DNA of 64,000 nt from Gammaproteobacteria bacterium (GCA_027077805.1 JALWTS010000033.1:62001-126000); one strand, 5' to 3'; positions 36,207-45,844 are shown, numbered from the stretch's first letter. A program made the numbers and translations. The notes: generated by a model not told the origin, from the letters alone.

Positions 36207-37292
36207 TCAGTTAAATTGACTACGTTTATTTAAATAGGCTTGTTCCGATATTTGATGCCATTGTATCACTTGTTTGCGAAATCGGTAATAAGAATTGTAA
36301 ATAGTTTTGGCAAAGTGATTTTGATTCGCTAATTCGGCGACTACTTCATTCGATAATTGGTATAATTTTTTTAATACACTGTCAGGCAAAGCTCTAACAT
36401 CGACTTTATGTTTATTGATCAAGGTTTGCAATGCAGCATGATTTAAACTAGTAAATTCAACTTCCATTTGTTGATTAGCAACTCGACAAGCATTTAAGAC
36501 AATGCTTTGTAGGTCTTTGGGCAATTTATTCAAGGCTTTTTGATTAATAAAACACTCTAAAGTTGTACCTGGTTCATGCCAGCCTGGGTAATAATAATAC
36601 TGAGCAATTTTGTGAAAACCAAAGGCCAAATCATTGTAAGGTCCCACCCATTCCGTTGCATCAATCGTCCCTGACTGTAAGGCTGTGAATAATTCACCCC
36701 CAGGTAGATTTACAGGGGTACCGCCTGCACGTTTTAATACTTCGCCACCTAAACCCGGAATACGCATTTTTAAGCCTTGCAAGTCTTCCAAATTATTAAC
36801 TTGTTTATTAAACCAACCTGCCATTTGTACACCCGTATTACCTGCGGCCGTAGGTTGTAAACCAAAAGGTTGGTAGGCTTTTTGCCATAGCGCCATGCCA
36901 CCACCATGATATAACCACGCATTCATTTCTTGAGCCGTCAGTCCAAACGGTACCGTTGAGAAAAATTGCAAGGCTTCGGATTTGCCTTTCCAATAATAAG
37001 CCGAACCATGACCCATTTCAGCCGTGCCTCGGGAAACCGTATCAAAAATCTCAAAAGCAGGAACTAATTCACCTGCACCATAGACTTTGACTCGAATTCG
37101 TCCTCCTGTCATTTGATTGATTAATTGGGCTAAAAAATTTGCACCTGTGCCTAATACCGGGAAATTTTTTGGCCAAGTCGTAACCATTTTCCAACGATAA
37201 CGAGTTTTTGCTTGAGCTTGGGTACTTAAACCTAAACTGCCAACGGCTAGTGTACCTACGCCTGCTTGTTTGATAAAATGTCGTCTGTTCAT
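36207..37292 (-). CDS. TRAP-type substrate-binding protein with Tat signal
   Basis: A 361-residue periplasmic solute-binding protein of the DctP/TakP type. The N-terminus has a twin-arginine signal (MNRRHFIKQAG...) ending near AQA at residue 28. Family features include WKMVTTWPKNFPVLGTGA, GAGELVPAFEIFDTVSRGTAEMGHGSAYYW, GLKMRIPGLGGEVLKRAGGTPVNLPGGELFTALQSG and DATEWVGPYND. These proteins often bind organic acids or keto acids. No DctQ/DctM membrane genes are adjacent, so it is an orphan receptor or uses subunits encoded elsewhere. It is divergent from the MoxR gene. Confidence 0.9.
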   Translation of the reverse strand: MNRRHFIKQAGVGTLAVGSLGLSTQAQAKTRYRWKMVTTWPKNFPVLGTGANFLAQLINQMTGGRIRVKVYGAGELVPAFEIFDTVSRGTAEMGHGSAYYWKGKSEALQFFSTVPFGLTAQEMNAWLYHGGGMALWQKAYQPFGLQPTAAGNTGVQMAGWFNKQVNNLEDLQGLKMRIPGLGGEVLKRAGGTPVNLPGGELFTALQSGTIDATEWVGPYNDLAFGFHKIAQYYYYPGWHEPGTTLECFINQKALNKLPKDLQSIVLNACRVANQQMEVEFTSLNHAALQTLINKHKVDVRALPDSVLKKLYQLSNEVVAELANQNHFAKTIYNSYYRFRKQVIQWHQISEQAYLNKRSQFN

Positions 37293-37345
37293 GAACTTTA
37301 CCTTATTTTTTTGTCTTATTCATAAAGAATTTTTAAGGGAAGCAT

Positions 37346-38317
37346 ATGTCAAATTTCGCAGTGATTCAAGCATTGCAAACATTTATTAATCAACAGATCA
37401 TTGGTCAGCCTAAATTAGTCAATCGCTTGTTAATCGCATTACTGGCAGATGGGCATCTTTTAGTGGAAGGTGCGCCTGGTTTGGCAAAAACTCGGGCGAT
37501 TAAAGTATTAAGTCAAGGCATTGAAGCCGATTTTCATCGCATTCAGTTTACACCTGATTTATTGCCTGCGGATTTAACTGGCACTGAGATTTATCGTCCG
37601 CAACAAGGCAGTTTTGAATTTGAAACAGGGCCATTGTTTCATCATTTAATTTTGGCCGATGAAATTAATCGTGCCCCTGCCAAAGTTCAATCTGCTTTAT
37701 TAGAAGCAATGGCAGAACGTCAGATTACTATTGGCAAACAAAGTTATTATTTACCTGATTTATTTTTGGTAATGGCAACGCAAAATCCGATTGAACAAGA
37801 AGGGACTTATCCTTTACCTGAAGCACAATTAGATCGGTTTTTACTGCATGTCATGATTGATTATCCTGATGTGAAGAGTGAAAAGCAAATTCTAGCATTA
37901 GCCAGACAAGAAGCAAAACACAATACTAATACTAAGACTGATTTAAGTTTTAAAGCGATTAGCCAAGCGCAATTGTTTAGTGCTAGGCAACAAACACTTG
38001 AAGTTTATATGGCAGAAAATTTAGAAGATTACTTATTAGAATTAGTATTAGCAACTCGTCAACCTGATAAATACCATACAGAACTGAGTCAGTGGATTCA
38101 ATATGGGGCGAGTCCTAGAGCGAGTATTGCTTTAGATCGTTGTGCTAAGGTTTATGCGTGGTTGCAACAGCGGGATTATGTGCAACCTGAAGATATTCAA
38201 ACCATTGCGTATGATGTGTTAAGACATAGAATTATTTTAAGTTATGAGGCACAAGCACAAGCGATAAGGGCTGATGATTGTATTACTCGTTTGTTAGAAT
38301 TAATTGCCGTACCGTAA
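37346..38317 (+). CDS. MoxR family AAA+ ATPase
   Basis: A 323-residue MoxR ATPase. Walker A is EGAPGLAKT (about 40-48), Walker B is LILADEINRAPAKVQSALLEAMAE (about 105-128), and the sensor region follows (MATQNPIEQEGTYPLPEAQLDRFLLH). MoxR proteins act as chaperone-like ATPases with von Willebrand A-domain partners, exactly the proteins encoded downstream. AAGGGA precedes the ATG by six bases. The stop shares one base with the DUF58 start. First gene of the six-gene MoxR-Bat operon. Confidence 0.95.
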   Translation: MSNFAVIQALQTFINQQIIGQPKLVNRLLIALLADGHLLVEGAPGLAKTRAIKVLSQGIEADFHRIQFTPDLLPADLTGTEIYRPQQGSFEFETGPLFHHLILADEINRAPAKVQSALLEAMAERQITIGKQSYYLPDLFLVMATQNPIEQEGTYPLPEAQLDRFLLHVMIDYPDVKSEKQILALARQEAKHNTNTKTDLSFKAISQAQLFSARQQTLEVYMAENLEDYLLELVLATRQPDKYHTELSQWIQYGASPRASIALDRCAKVYAWLQQRDYVQPEDIQTIAYDVLRHRIILSYEAQAQAIRADDCITRLLELIAVP

Positions 38318-39222
38318 TGTTTATTCGTTCTAAAACCCAAGTAGATATTCAAACACTAATTCAGTTACAACAATCAGCGAGAGTATTGCCATTAAAAACC
38401 TCAGCGATTCGTTCGCCTTATAGCGGTGGTTATGTGTCTTTATTTAAAGGGCGAGGTATGGAGTTTGACGAAGTAAGGGCGTATCAGGCAGGGGATGATA
38501 TTCGGCATATGGATTGGCGAGTCACTGCTAGACAAGGCAAACCGCATACTAAGTTATTTCGAGAAGAACGAGAACGAGCGGTGTTTATTTGGGTAGATTA
38601 TACTGCTGCTATGTTTTTTGCGACTCAAGGTTGTTTAAAATCAGTATTAGCCACTTATGCCACGAGTTTATTAGCATGGGCAAGTGTGCAACATCAAGAT
38701 CGTTTAGGTGGTTTGATTTTTTCCGAAACGCAACATATAGAACAACGCCCTATGCAGGGTAAAACAGGGGTGTTACGATTTTTGCAACAAATGGTGAATC
38801 ATTCCGCATGGCAACAACGCTATTGGGGACAAACCGATAGAAATGTGAAAGAGCAAGCATTGCTTCGCTTACGTCGAGTGTCTCACCCAGGGAGTTTAAT
38901 ATTTTTAGTCAGTGATTTTCGTTATTTTAGTCAAATCGCCCAAACCCATTTGGTTCAGTTATCGCAACATAATGATTTAGTATTATTATTATTCGCTGAT
39001 CCTTTAGAAGTATCACAGTTAAAACAGGGCAGTTATCGTATTAGCAATGGGCGACAACTAAAAACCATTACTGCCAGTCAACAAAACCAATGCCAACAAC
39101 GATTTAGCCAACGAGAGAAGAAACTAGAACAACTTTGTCAGCAATATGGCATGCACTTATTGCTTTGTATGACTCATCAAGATATTTTAGAGCAGTTAAA
39201 ACACGGATTGGTGAAAAGCTGA
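38317..39222 (+). CDS. DUF58 domain protein of the MoxR-Bat operon
   Basis: A 301-residue soluble DUF58 protein. The characteristic start of the domain is SPYSGGYVSLFKGRGMEFDEVRAYQAGDDIRHMDWRVTARQGKPHTKLFREERE (about 33-87), followed by a VWA-like fold with FIWVDYTAAM and IFLVSDFRYF. Its usual MIDAS Ser/Thr pattern is poorly kept, as in most DUF58 proteins. The ATG at 38317 overlaps the MoxR stop (TAATG). It likely couples MoxR to the membrane-bound VWA proteins encoded after it. Confidence 0.93.
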   Translation: MFIRSKTQVDIQTLIQLQQSARVLPLKTSAIRSPYSGGYVSLFKGRGMEFDEVRAYQAGDDIRHMDWRVTARQGKPHTKLFREERERAVFIWVDYTAAMFFATQGCLKSVLATYATSLLAWASVQHQDRLGGLIFSETQHIEQRPMQGKTGVLRFLQQMVNHSAWQQRYWGQTDRNVKEQALLRLRRVSHPGSLIFLVSDFRYFSQIAQTHLVQLSQHNDLVLLLFADPLEVSQLKQGSYRISNGRQLKTITASQQNQCQQRFSQREKKLEQLCQQYGMHLLLCMTHQDILEQLKHGLVKS

Positions 39223-39225
39223 ACG

Positions 39226-39720
39226 ATGGAACTTCCACTAAAAGATATTCATCTTCCTGAACCTATTTCTTGGTGGCCACCTGCTTTAGGTTGGTGGCTA
39301 TTATTGGCATTGATTTTGGGTGTTATTGCCTTTATTTTTTTAGTTCGGTGGCTATATTTGCGTTATCGTAAGCCTGCTTGGTATTATGATGCCAAGCAAT
39401 TATTACAAACCATAGAATATCAATATAAAACCCAAGCCGATGCGAATGTATGTTTACGAGAATTATCGATGTTATTACGGCGGGTAAGTTTAAGCCATGA
39501 TCCCGACCCTTTGGTTGCAAGTTTAACTGGAAAGGCATGGTTAAGGTATTTAGATAAAATCTTACCCCAAGCAAAATTTAATACCGAATTAGGTCAATTA
39601 TTGATTACTATTCCTTTTCAGAACAAAAGTAACATTGAATCTCGTCAAGTATTTAAATTACTAAAATTAGCACAGCAATGGTTAAGCATAATGGCAACTA
39701 GGAAGTTTAACTCATGTTAG
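39226..39720 (+). CDS. DUF4381 membrane protein of the MoxR-Bat operon
   Basis: A 164-residue protein with one transmembrane helix (about 20-42, WWLLLALILGVIAFIFLVRWLYL) after a conserved LKDIHLPEPISWWPPALGWW motif. A cytosolic helical domain follows with CLRELSMLLRRVSLSH and the LTGKAWLRYLD signature. DUF4381 is found almost only in these operons; role unknown. Its stop overlaps the start of the next gene by seven bases. Confidence 0.92.
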   Translation: MELPLKDIHLPEPISWWPPALGWWLLLALILGVIAFIFLVRWLYLRYRKPAWYYDAKQLLQTIEYQYKTQADANVCLRELSMLLRRVSLSHDPDPLVASLTGKAWLRYLDKILPQAKFNTELGQLLITIPFQNKSNIESRQVFKLLKLAQQWLSIMATRKFNSC

Positions 39721-40691
39721 TATTTGAATGGCTATGGGTGTTTTTATTCCTACCATTACCATTACTAGTTTACTGGTTATTACCACCAGTCAAACAATCC
39801 ACAACCATATTGTGGGTGCCATTTGTAGAAGAATTTGCCAGCAATCAAACCACTACCGAAGCCAAACAAACATCATGGTGGCAGGTGGGTTTATTAAGTT
39901 TGCTATGGTTATTATTGGTGATTGCGACAGCAAGACCGCAATGGTTAGGTGATGCTATCGCCTTGCCTGTTAATGGTCGTGATATTTTGTTAGCGGTTGA
40001 TTTATCCTATAGTATGAAAGAACAAGATTTTATCATCAATGGGCAAACCGTGAATCGACTGCAAGCCATTCAAAAAGTTGCAGGTGAATTTATTCAACGG
40101 CGGGAAGGGGATAGGATTGGTTTGATTTTATTTGGTGAACAAGCCTATTTACAAGCCCCATTAACTTTTGATCGACAAACAGTACAAACTTTACTGGATG
40201 AAGCAATCATAGGTTTAGCAGGCAAAGCAACGGCGATTGGTGATGCGATTGGTTTAGCGATTAAATATCTAAACCGACAATCACAAAGCAATAAGTTATT
40301 AATTTTACTCACCGATGGGGCGAATACTGCGGGGAATGTGAAACCATTACAAGCAGCCGCATTAGCCAAAGAGCAAGGGTTGAAAATTTATACCATTGGG
40401 GTTGGTGCCGATGAGCTAATGGTGCGTTCTTTGTTTGGTATGCATAAAATAAATCCTTCGGAAGATTTAGATGAAACCACTTTAAAAGCCATTGCTACTG
40501 AAACCAATGCTCAATATTTTCGAGCCAGAGATAGCCAGGCTTTAGAGAAAATTTACCAAATATTAGACCAATTAGAACCCGTTGCCAATGAACAACATTA
40601 TTTTCGACCTCAACAATCATTGTTTTATTGGCCTTTAGCCTTAGCTTTATTAATTGCGACTTATTTAGTGCTAGTTAATCAATATAGGTGA
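39714..40691 (+). CDS. BatA-like von Willebrand factor A membrane protein
   Basis: A 325-residue VWA protein with two N-terminal transmembrane helices (about 5-22 and 57-75), a VWA domain (about 88-275) and a C-terminal helix (about 303-322). The metal-ion-dependent adhesion site is intact: D96-L-S-Y-S, then T in APLTFDRQTV and D in LLTDGANTAG. The domain probably projects to the periplasm and binds a partner protein. In Bacteroides-type Bat systems the homologue supports stress tolerance; in this lineage the role is not known. Confidence 0.93.
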   Translation: MLVFEWLWVFLFLPLPLLVYWLLPPVKQSTTILWVPFVEEFASNQTTTEAKQTSWWQVGLLSLLWLLLVIATARPQWLGDAIALPVNGRDILLAVDLSYSMKEQDFIINGQTVNRLQAIQKVAGEFIQRREGDRIGLILFGEQAYLQAPLTFDRQTVQTLLDEAIIGLAGKATAIGDAIGLAIKYLNRQSQSNKLLILLTDGANTAGNVKPLQAAALAKEQGLKIYTIGVGADELMVRSLFGMHKINPSEDLDETTLKAIATETNAQYFRARDSQALEKIYQILDQLEPVANEQHYFRPQQSLFYWPLALALLIATYLVLVNQYR

Positions 40692-40695
40692 AATA

Positions 40696-42684
40696 ATGGA
40701 GACAATCACCGAATTTCATTTTTTACGACCTTATTTATTATTATTACTATTACCATTCGCTTGCTTATTATGGTGGTTAAAACAACAACCGTTAAAATCG
40801 AATTGGCAAGCTGTCTGTGATCCCGAATTATTACAATATTTAACTTTGAATACGGTCAAAGTTACATCGTATTATTTTGGATTGCTAAGTTTTGCTGCTA
40901 TGCTTGCCATCATTGCGATGGCAGGTCCAACTTGGCAACAATTACCACAACCTGTTTTTAAACAACAATCTGCATTGGTGATTGCTTTAGATTTATCATT
41001 ATCTATGCAGGCAACGGATATTAAGCCTAGTCGCTTACAACAAGCAAAATATAAATTATTGGATTTATTAGAACAACGCACAGAAGGTGAGACCGCCTTG
41101 TTAGTTTATGCTGCTTGGCCATTTGTGGTGACGCCTTTAACGGATGATACTAAAACGATTGCTTCTCAAGTGCCAGTATTAGATTCAGGGCTAATGCCAC
41201 AACAAGGTTCAAGGACGGATAGAGTCATTAATAAAGCATTGGATTTATTACAACAAAGTGCTTATCCACAAGGTGATATTTTATTGATCACTGATGGTGT
41301 GAGTACGACTGACCTTGATACGAGATTATTAAGACGATTACAACAAAGTCAAGTCCATTTATCAATATTAGGGGTTGGGACGACAGAAGGCGGGCCAATT
41401 AATTTAAAACAAGGGGGATTTTTAAAGGATGAACAAGGCGGTATTGTCATAAGCAAATTACCCGTATCAAAATTACAAGCATTAGCACAGCAATTTCAAG
41501 GGCGTTATCATAGTATTAGTGTGGATGATAACGATATTCAATATTTATTGGCGGGTTTCACTAGTACAGACGAAAATTTAGAGTTATCAGACTTAAAATC
41601 GGATCAATGGCGAGAATTTGGGCCTTGGTTATTATTATTGATATTACCCATTATTGCCTTAACTTTTCGTAAGGGCTTTGTATTATTAGTATTAGTTGTG
41701 ATTTTAGTGCCAAAACCGAGCTGGGCTTGGCATTGGGATAGTTTATGGCAAAATCAAAACCAACAAGCCCAACACGCGTTAGAACAACAGAAATTTAAGC
41801 AAGCTGCCCAATTATTTACGGATCCTGCTTGGCAAGCAACCGCTTTATATAAAGCAGGCGATTATCAGCAAGCGGCTGAGCAATTTGGGCAATTAAATAC
41901 TGCGGATGGTTTTTATAATCAAGGCAATGCCTTAGCGAAACTGCAACAGTTTGAGCAAGCAATTCAAGCGTATCAAAAGGCTTTAGAAAAAAATCCACAA
42001 CATCAAGATGCTAAAGATAATTTGAAAGTGATTGAAGATTCTTTAAAACGACAAGAACAACAACAGCAACAGCCATCACAATCACAACAAGATTCTGCCG
42101 AACAAGAACAAGAGAAATCAGCATCCCAACAATCGCAACAAGATTCTGCTGAACAAGAACAAGAGAAATCAGCATCCCAACAATCGCAACAAGATTCTGC
42201 CGAACAAGAACAAGAGAAATCAGCATCCCAACAATCGCAACAAGATTCTGCCGAACAAGAACAAGAGAAATCAGCATCCCAACAATCGCAACAAGATTCT
42301 GCTGAAAAAAAACAAGAGAAATCAGCATCCCAACAATTGCAACAAGATTCTGCTGAAAAAAAACAAGAGAAATCAGCATCCCAACAATTGCAGTCAGATG
42401 CCTCTCAACAAAAGGATGTTGATCAACAAGCCTCTGAACAAAATCAAACTAAAAACGAAGCAACAGCCGAACAACAGCAAGCGGAATTAGCAGAACAGCA
42501 ACAAGATTCAGACAATCAATACAATCAAGCTGAACTAGATTACAAGGATCAGTTATCAAAACAACAGTTAAAACAATGGTTGCAACGGATTCCAGATCAA
42601 CCTAGTATCCTATTACAACGTAAATTTCGTTATCAATATCAACAACAGTATCAACAACAACGTACTGAGGAACAAGCATGGTAA
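40696..42684 (+). CDS. BatB/BatC-like VWA plus TPR protein with tandem repeats
   Basis: A 662-residue protein. Two N-terminal transmembrane helices (about 12-28, 58-76) precede a VWA domain (about 92-290) with intact MIDAS (D99-L-S-L-S; LLITDGVSTTD). A transmembrane hairpin (about 313-345) and TPR repeats (about 355-450; FYNQGNALAKLQQFEQAIQAYQKALEKNP) follow. A Gln/Glu/Ser-rich tail contains six copies of a 17-residue repeat, then a basic aromatic end. The fusion joins what are separate BatB and BatC in other bacteria. The stop overlaps the BatD ATG by seven bases. Confidence 0.92.
   Translation: METITEFHFLRPYLLLLLLPFACLLWWLKQQPLKSNWQAVCDPELLQYLTLNTVKVTSYYFGLLSFAAMLAIIAMAGPTWQQLPQPVFKQQSALVIALDLSLSMQATDIKPSRLQQAKYKLLDLLEQRTEGETALLVYAAWPFVVTPLTDDTKTIASQVPVLDSGLMPQQGSRTDRVINKALDLLQQSAYPQGDILLITDGVSTTDLDTRLLRRLQQSQVHLSILGVGTTEGGPINLKQGGFLKDEQGGIVISKLPVSKLQALAQQFQGRYHSISVDDNDIQYLLAGFTSTDENLELSDLKSDQWREFGPWLLLLILPIIALTFRKGFVLLVLVVILVPKPSWAWHWDSLWQNQNQQAQHALEQQKFKQAAQLFTDPAWQATALYKAGDYQQAAEQFGQLNTADGFYNQGNALAKLQQFEQAIQAYQKALEKNPQHQDAKDNLKVIEDSLKRQEQQQQQPSQSQQDSAEQEQEKSASQQSQQDSAEQEQEKSASQQSQQDSAEQEQEKSASQQSQQDSAEQEQEKSASQQSQQDSAEKKQEKSASQQLQQDSAEKKQEKSASQQLQSDASQQKDVDQQASEQNQTKNEATAEQQQAELAEQQQDSDNQYNQAELDYKDQLSKQQLKQWLQRIPDQPSILLQRKFRYQYQQQYQQQRTEEQAW
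42076..42405 (+). repeat. 51-bp tandem repeat, six units plus a partial one
   Basis: Units begin at 42076, 42127, 42178, 42229, 42280 and 42331, each exactly 51 bases, with a partial seventh from 42382. Middle units are almost identical at DNA level; the first and the last two differ by a few bases. Each encodes 17 residues of the form QQSQQDSAEQEQEKSAS, so unit gain or loss keeps the reading frame of the BatB/C gene. Confidence 0.95.
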
Positions 42685-44390
42685 AATATTGCTATTTATG
42701 GCTTTGCATATGCTTATTGCCAAGTTTAGCTTGGGCAAAATTAGAAGTAAGTTTAGATCGCAATATAGTAACATTAAATCAATCATTTCAATTGCAACTA
42801 ATCGCCGATCAGTCTTTAGAGGGGTCACCTGATTTTTCGGTATTAAAACCTAATTTTGAGATTTTACAAACCCGTCAATCCAGTCAAATTTCTATTATTA
42901 ATGGCAAACAATCGCAACAATTTAAAATATTTTTAACTTTAATGCCAACTAAGGTAGGGGAATTTACGATTCCAAGCATTACTTGGGGAAATCAATCCAG
43001 TCAGGCCGTAAAAATTACAGTAACGGAAGCACCTGTCCAAAGCAATACAAAATCACAACAAAAGGTATTTTTAGAGGTGGATGTCCAACCTAAAACAGTT
43101 TATTTTCAACAGGAATTAGTTTATACCTTAAAAGTTTATCATAAAGTACCTTTGCAACAGGCACAGTTATCCGAATTAAGCTCAAGCGACAATCAAGCGA
43201 TTATTAAAAAATTAGGTGACGATAAAAGCTATGATACTTACCGACAAGGGCAACGTTATCATGTGATTGAACGGCATTATGCCATTTTTCCCCAACAAGT
43301 CGGCAAATTAAGCATTTATCCCATTCAGTTTGAAGCAGAATTAGCCTCACGACAACGACATAATTTTTGGTCATTACCCAGTAGTCAGATTCAGCGACTA
43401 CGCAGTCAACAACTGACGGTTGAGGTCAAAGCCATACCTGATTCGGTGAAACAAGGCTGGCTACCTTCCAAACAAGTCCAGTTAGTAGAAACATGGGATA
43501 AACCGATTGATAATTGGCAACAAGGGGAAACTTTAACTCGCACTATTGCTTTAATGGTTGATGATCAAGTTGCCTCACAATTGCCAGACATTCCCTTAGA
43601 TTATCCTGATGCCATAAAAATTTATCCAGATCAACCCGAATTAAAAAATAAAATGGATAATCAATCAATAGTTGCCATTCGCCAACAAAAAATTGCCATT
43701 CGACCTACTCAAGCAGGTCAATATATTTTACCTGAGATTCAAATCCCTTGGTGGAATGTTTTGACAGAGCGTTTAGAATATGCAAGTTTACCTGCAAGGA
43801 CGATTAATATTGTTAATACTATGTCTAATCAAGCACAAGCAACTGATAATACTATGGTGCTTGATGATGTTGCTGATGTGTCAATAACAGCGCCTGAGCC
43901 TTATATTCCTTCATGGTTATGGGCAATTGTAGTGTTTTTGAGTTTAGGATGGTTAACGACGATGTGGTTATGGTGGCGTGCGTTACAGATTGCTAATAAT
44001 ATATCACCATCTTTAAAGACTACTATCGCTAATGCTTCCGATAATTTATCTAGTACAGAATTAGAACAACAATTAAAACAAGCGTGTTTATCTAATCAAC
44101 CTCAACAAGCGAAAAAAATACTACTACAATGGGGACGATTACTGCCTGATAAAGCAAATATTACTCATTTAGAACATTTAGTCGATGATACTGAATCCCG
44201 TTTCTATCAACAAATTAGTCAACTGAATCAAACCTTATATTCACCAGATAAGCCGATTTGGCATGGTGAGGCATTATGGCAGGCGTTTTTGGATTTTAAA
44301 CAAACGCATCCGCCTGTTTCAACTCAGCTTAAATCTGATGATAAACTCGTCGCATTACGTTGGAATTTTGACCGCAAAGCTGGTCATTGA
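42678..44390 (+). CDS. BatD-like protein
   Basis: A 570-residue BatD-family protein with a signal peptide (1-20, CLLPSLAWA), a large periplasmic beta-rich region (LEVSLDRNIVTLNQSFQLQL; LVYTLKVYHKVPLQQAQL; a second repeat from about 270) and one C-terminal transmembrane helix (about 412-432). A cytosolic tail of about 135 residues follows. BatD proteins accompany BatA/B in MoxR operons and may be the periplasmic partner of the VWA domains. The ATG overlaps the BatB/C stop. The downstream neighbour is convergent. Confidence 0.9.
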   Translation: MVKYCYLWLCICLLPSLAWAKLEVSLDRNIVTLNQSFQLQLIADQSLEGSPDFSVLKPNFEILQTRQSSQISIINGKQSQQFKIFLTLMPTKVGEFTIPSITWGNQSSQAVKITVTEAPVQSNTKSQQKVFLEVDVQPKTVYFQQELVYTLKVYHKVPLQQAQLSELSSSDNQAIIKKLGDDKSYDTYRQGQRYHVIERHYAIFPQQVGKLSIYPIQFEAELASRQRHNFWSLPSSQIQRLRSQQLTVEVKAIPDSVKQGWLPSKQVQLVETWDKPIDNWQQGETLTRTIALMVDDQVASQLPDIPLDYPDAIKIYPDQPELKNKMDNQSIVAIRQQKIAIRPTQAGQYILPEIQIPWWNVLTERLEYASLPARTINIVNTMSNQAQATDNTMVLDDVADVSITAPEPYIPSWLWAIVVFLSLGWLTTMWLWWRALQIANNISPSLKTTIANASDNLSSTELEQQLKQACLSNQPQQAKKILLQWGRLLPDKANITHLEHLVDDTESRFYQQISQLNQTLYSPDKPIWHGEALWQAFLDFKQTHPPVSTQLKSDDKLVALRWNFDRKAGH

Positions 44391-44538
44391 TCGGATTGTT
44401 CAATCCATTTCAGCGATGAATGCAGAGTTTAAAAGCCTAAATAAGGTTGATAATATTTTATATCGTCATTATTTTTTGTTAATTATTTGATCATATTCGA
44501 TATTTTGTGGGGGATGCCCCAGACTCCCTTAGTTATTT

Positions 44539-45837
44539 TCAATTTATTGAGATTGATGAATCTTGATAAACCACTTCTCCCCGATACAAAGTATATTTAA
44601 CCCGTCCTTGTAAGGGCCAGCCTAAAAATGGTGTGTTATATGCTTGGCTATACATATTATCTTGAGTTAAAGTCCATTCAGTATTCGTATCTATAATACA
44701 AATATTGGCCCAAACGTCTGGATTTAGGGAGCCAGCATTGATTTGTAAAATTTGTGCGGGTTGCCAGCTTAATAATGAAACCATTTGGCTTAGACTGATG
44801 GTATTATCATTAACTAAGCGTAAGGCTAAGGGAATAAAACTATCTAAGCTGGAAATTCCGGGTAAACTGCTGGGAAAGGGGGCGAGTTTTGCGTCTTGGG
44901 TTAATGGGGTGTGATCTGAACAAATGGCTTGAATTGTACCATTAGCAATACCTTGTTTTAAGCCCAGTTGGTCTTGTTCCGTACGCAAAGGCGGAATCAC
45001 ATGGCAGTTGGTATTAAAATCAGCCACATCCATGTCAGTTAAATATAAATGGGAAATGCTAACATCGGCTGTTACAGGTAAGCCTTGTTGTTGGGCTTTG
45101 CTCACCATTTCTACCGATTTATGACAGCTTAAACGACAAAAATGGGCTCGGACACCTGTTTGTTCGATTAGGGCTAAATCTCTGGCAATGGCAATGGTTT
45201 CTGCTGCTTCTGGAATGCCAGTTAAACCTAATCTTAAGCTCACTTTCCCTTCATGCATACAGCCATGTCGTTGTAGCCAATGATCTTGGGCGTAAATAAA
45301 AACTAATAAGTCGTGAGTGCTGGCATATTCTAAGGCTCGACGTAAGACTAGGGTATCAGAAATAGCATAAACCCCATTGCTTACGGCAATACAGCCTGCT
45401 TGTTGTAAGGATACCATTTCACTTAAATGCTCACCTGCTAATTCTTTGCTTAAACTGCCAATGGGTAAAATTTGTAGTTGTTTGTTAGAATGATGTACCA
45501 TTTTCGCTACCGCAGGTGTGTCAATATAGGGACGTTGATGGGGAGGGCAACATAAGGTGGTAATCCCATTGGCTTGGGCTGCTTCACATTCTCGGTTAAA
45601 ATTAAATTTTGGTTCGATTTCAGGTGATTTTAGATGGAGATTTAAATCTACCAAGCCTGGAATGACTAATAAACCCGTGGCATCAATAATTCTATCTGGG
45701 GTAAAGTCAGTGAGATTAGGATGAATCGTAACAATTTTTTGCTTGGCAAGATAAAGATTGCTAATACCATCGAAATTTTCAGCAGGGTTGATGATATGAG
45801 CATTTTGAATGCAAATTTTTTCAGTGGCGGTTGACAT
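44539..45837 (-). CDS. dihydroorotase-like PyrC' (probably inactive)
   Basis: A 432-residue amidohydrolase of the class I dihydroorotase family encoded next to pyrB. The metal ligands are eroded: the usual H-x-H-x-R is N66-L-H68-L-K70, the CHVST motif is CRLSC, and the HH pair is SH, while SDHTP keeps the Asp. In P. aeruginosa and P. putida a similar pseudo-dihydroorotase beside pyrB has no catalytic role and is needed to assemble active aspartate transcarbamoylase; the same role is inferred here. A functional dihydroorotase must then be encoded elsewhere. It starts seven bases after pyrB. Confidence 0.9.
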   Translation of the reverse strand: MSTATEKICIQNAHIINPAENFDGISNLYLAKQKIVTIHPNLTDFTPDRIIDATGLLVIPGLVDLNLHLKSPEIEPKFNFNRECEAAQANGITTLCCPPHQRPYIDTPAVAKMVHHSNKQLQILPIGSLSKELAGEHLSEMVSLQQAGCIAVSNGVYAISDTLVLRRALEYASTHDLLVFIYAQDHWLQRHGCMHEGKVSLRLGLTGIPEAAETIAIARDLALIEQTGVRAHFCRLSCHKSVEMVSKAQQQGLPVTADVSISHLYLTDMDVADFNTNCHVIPPLRTEQDQLGLKQGIANGTIQAICSDHTPLTQDAKLAPFPSSLPGISSLDSFIPLALRLVNDNTISLSQMVSLLSWQPAQILQINAGSLNPDVWANICIIDTNTEWTLTQDNMYSQAYNTPFLGWPLQGRVKYTLYRGEVVYQDSSISIN

Positions 45838-45844
45838 ATTGGAT

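Noticed and set aside
42011-42379. A minus-strand open frame encoding a repetitive, membrane-like protein
   Set aside because: It is the antisense reading of the 51-bp repeat of the BatB/C gene; the repeat keeps several frames open, there is no ribosome site, and the plus-strand gene has a clear domain structure.
42076-42405. Regular repeats that could be mistaken for a CRISPR array
   Set aside because: Units are directly contiguous without spacers and are in frame within a coding region.
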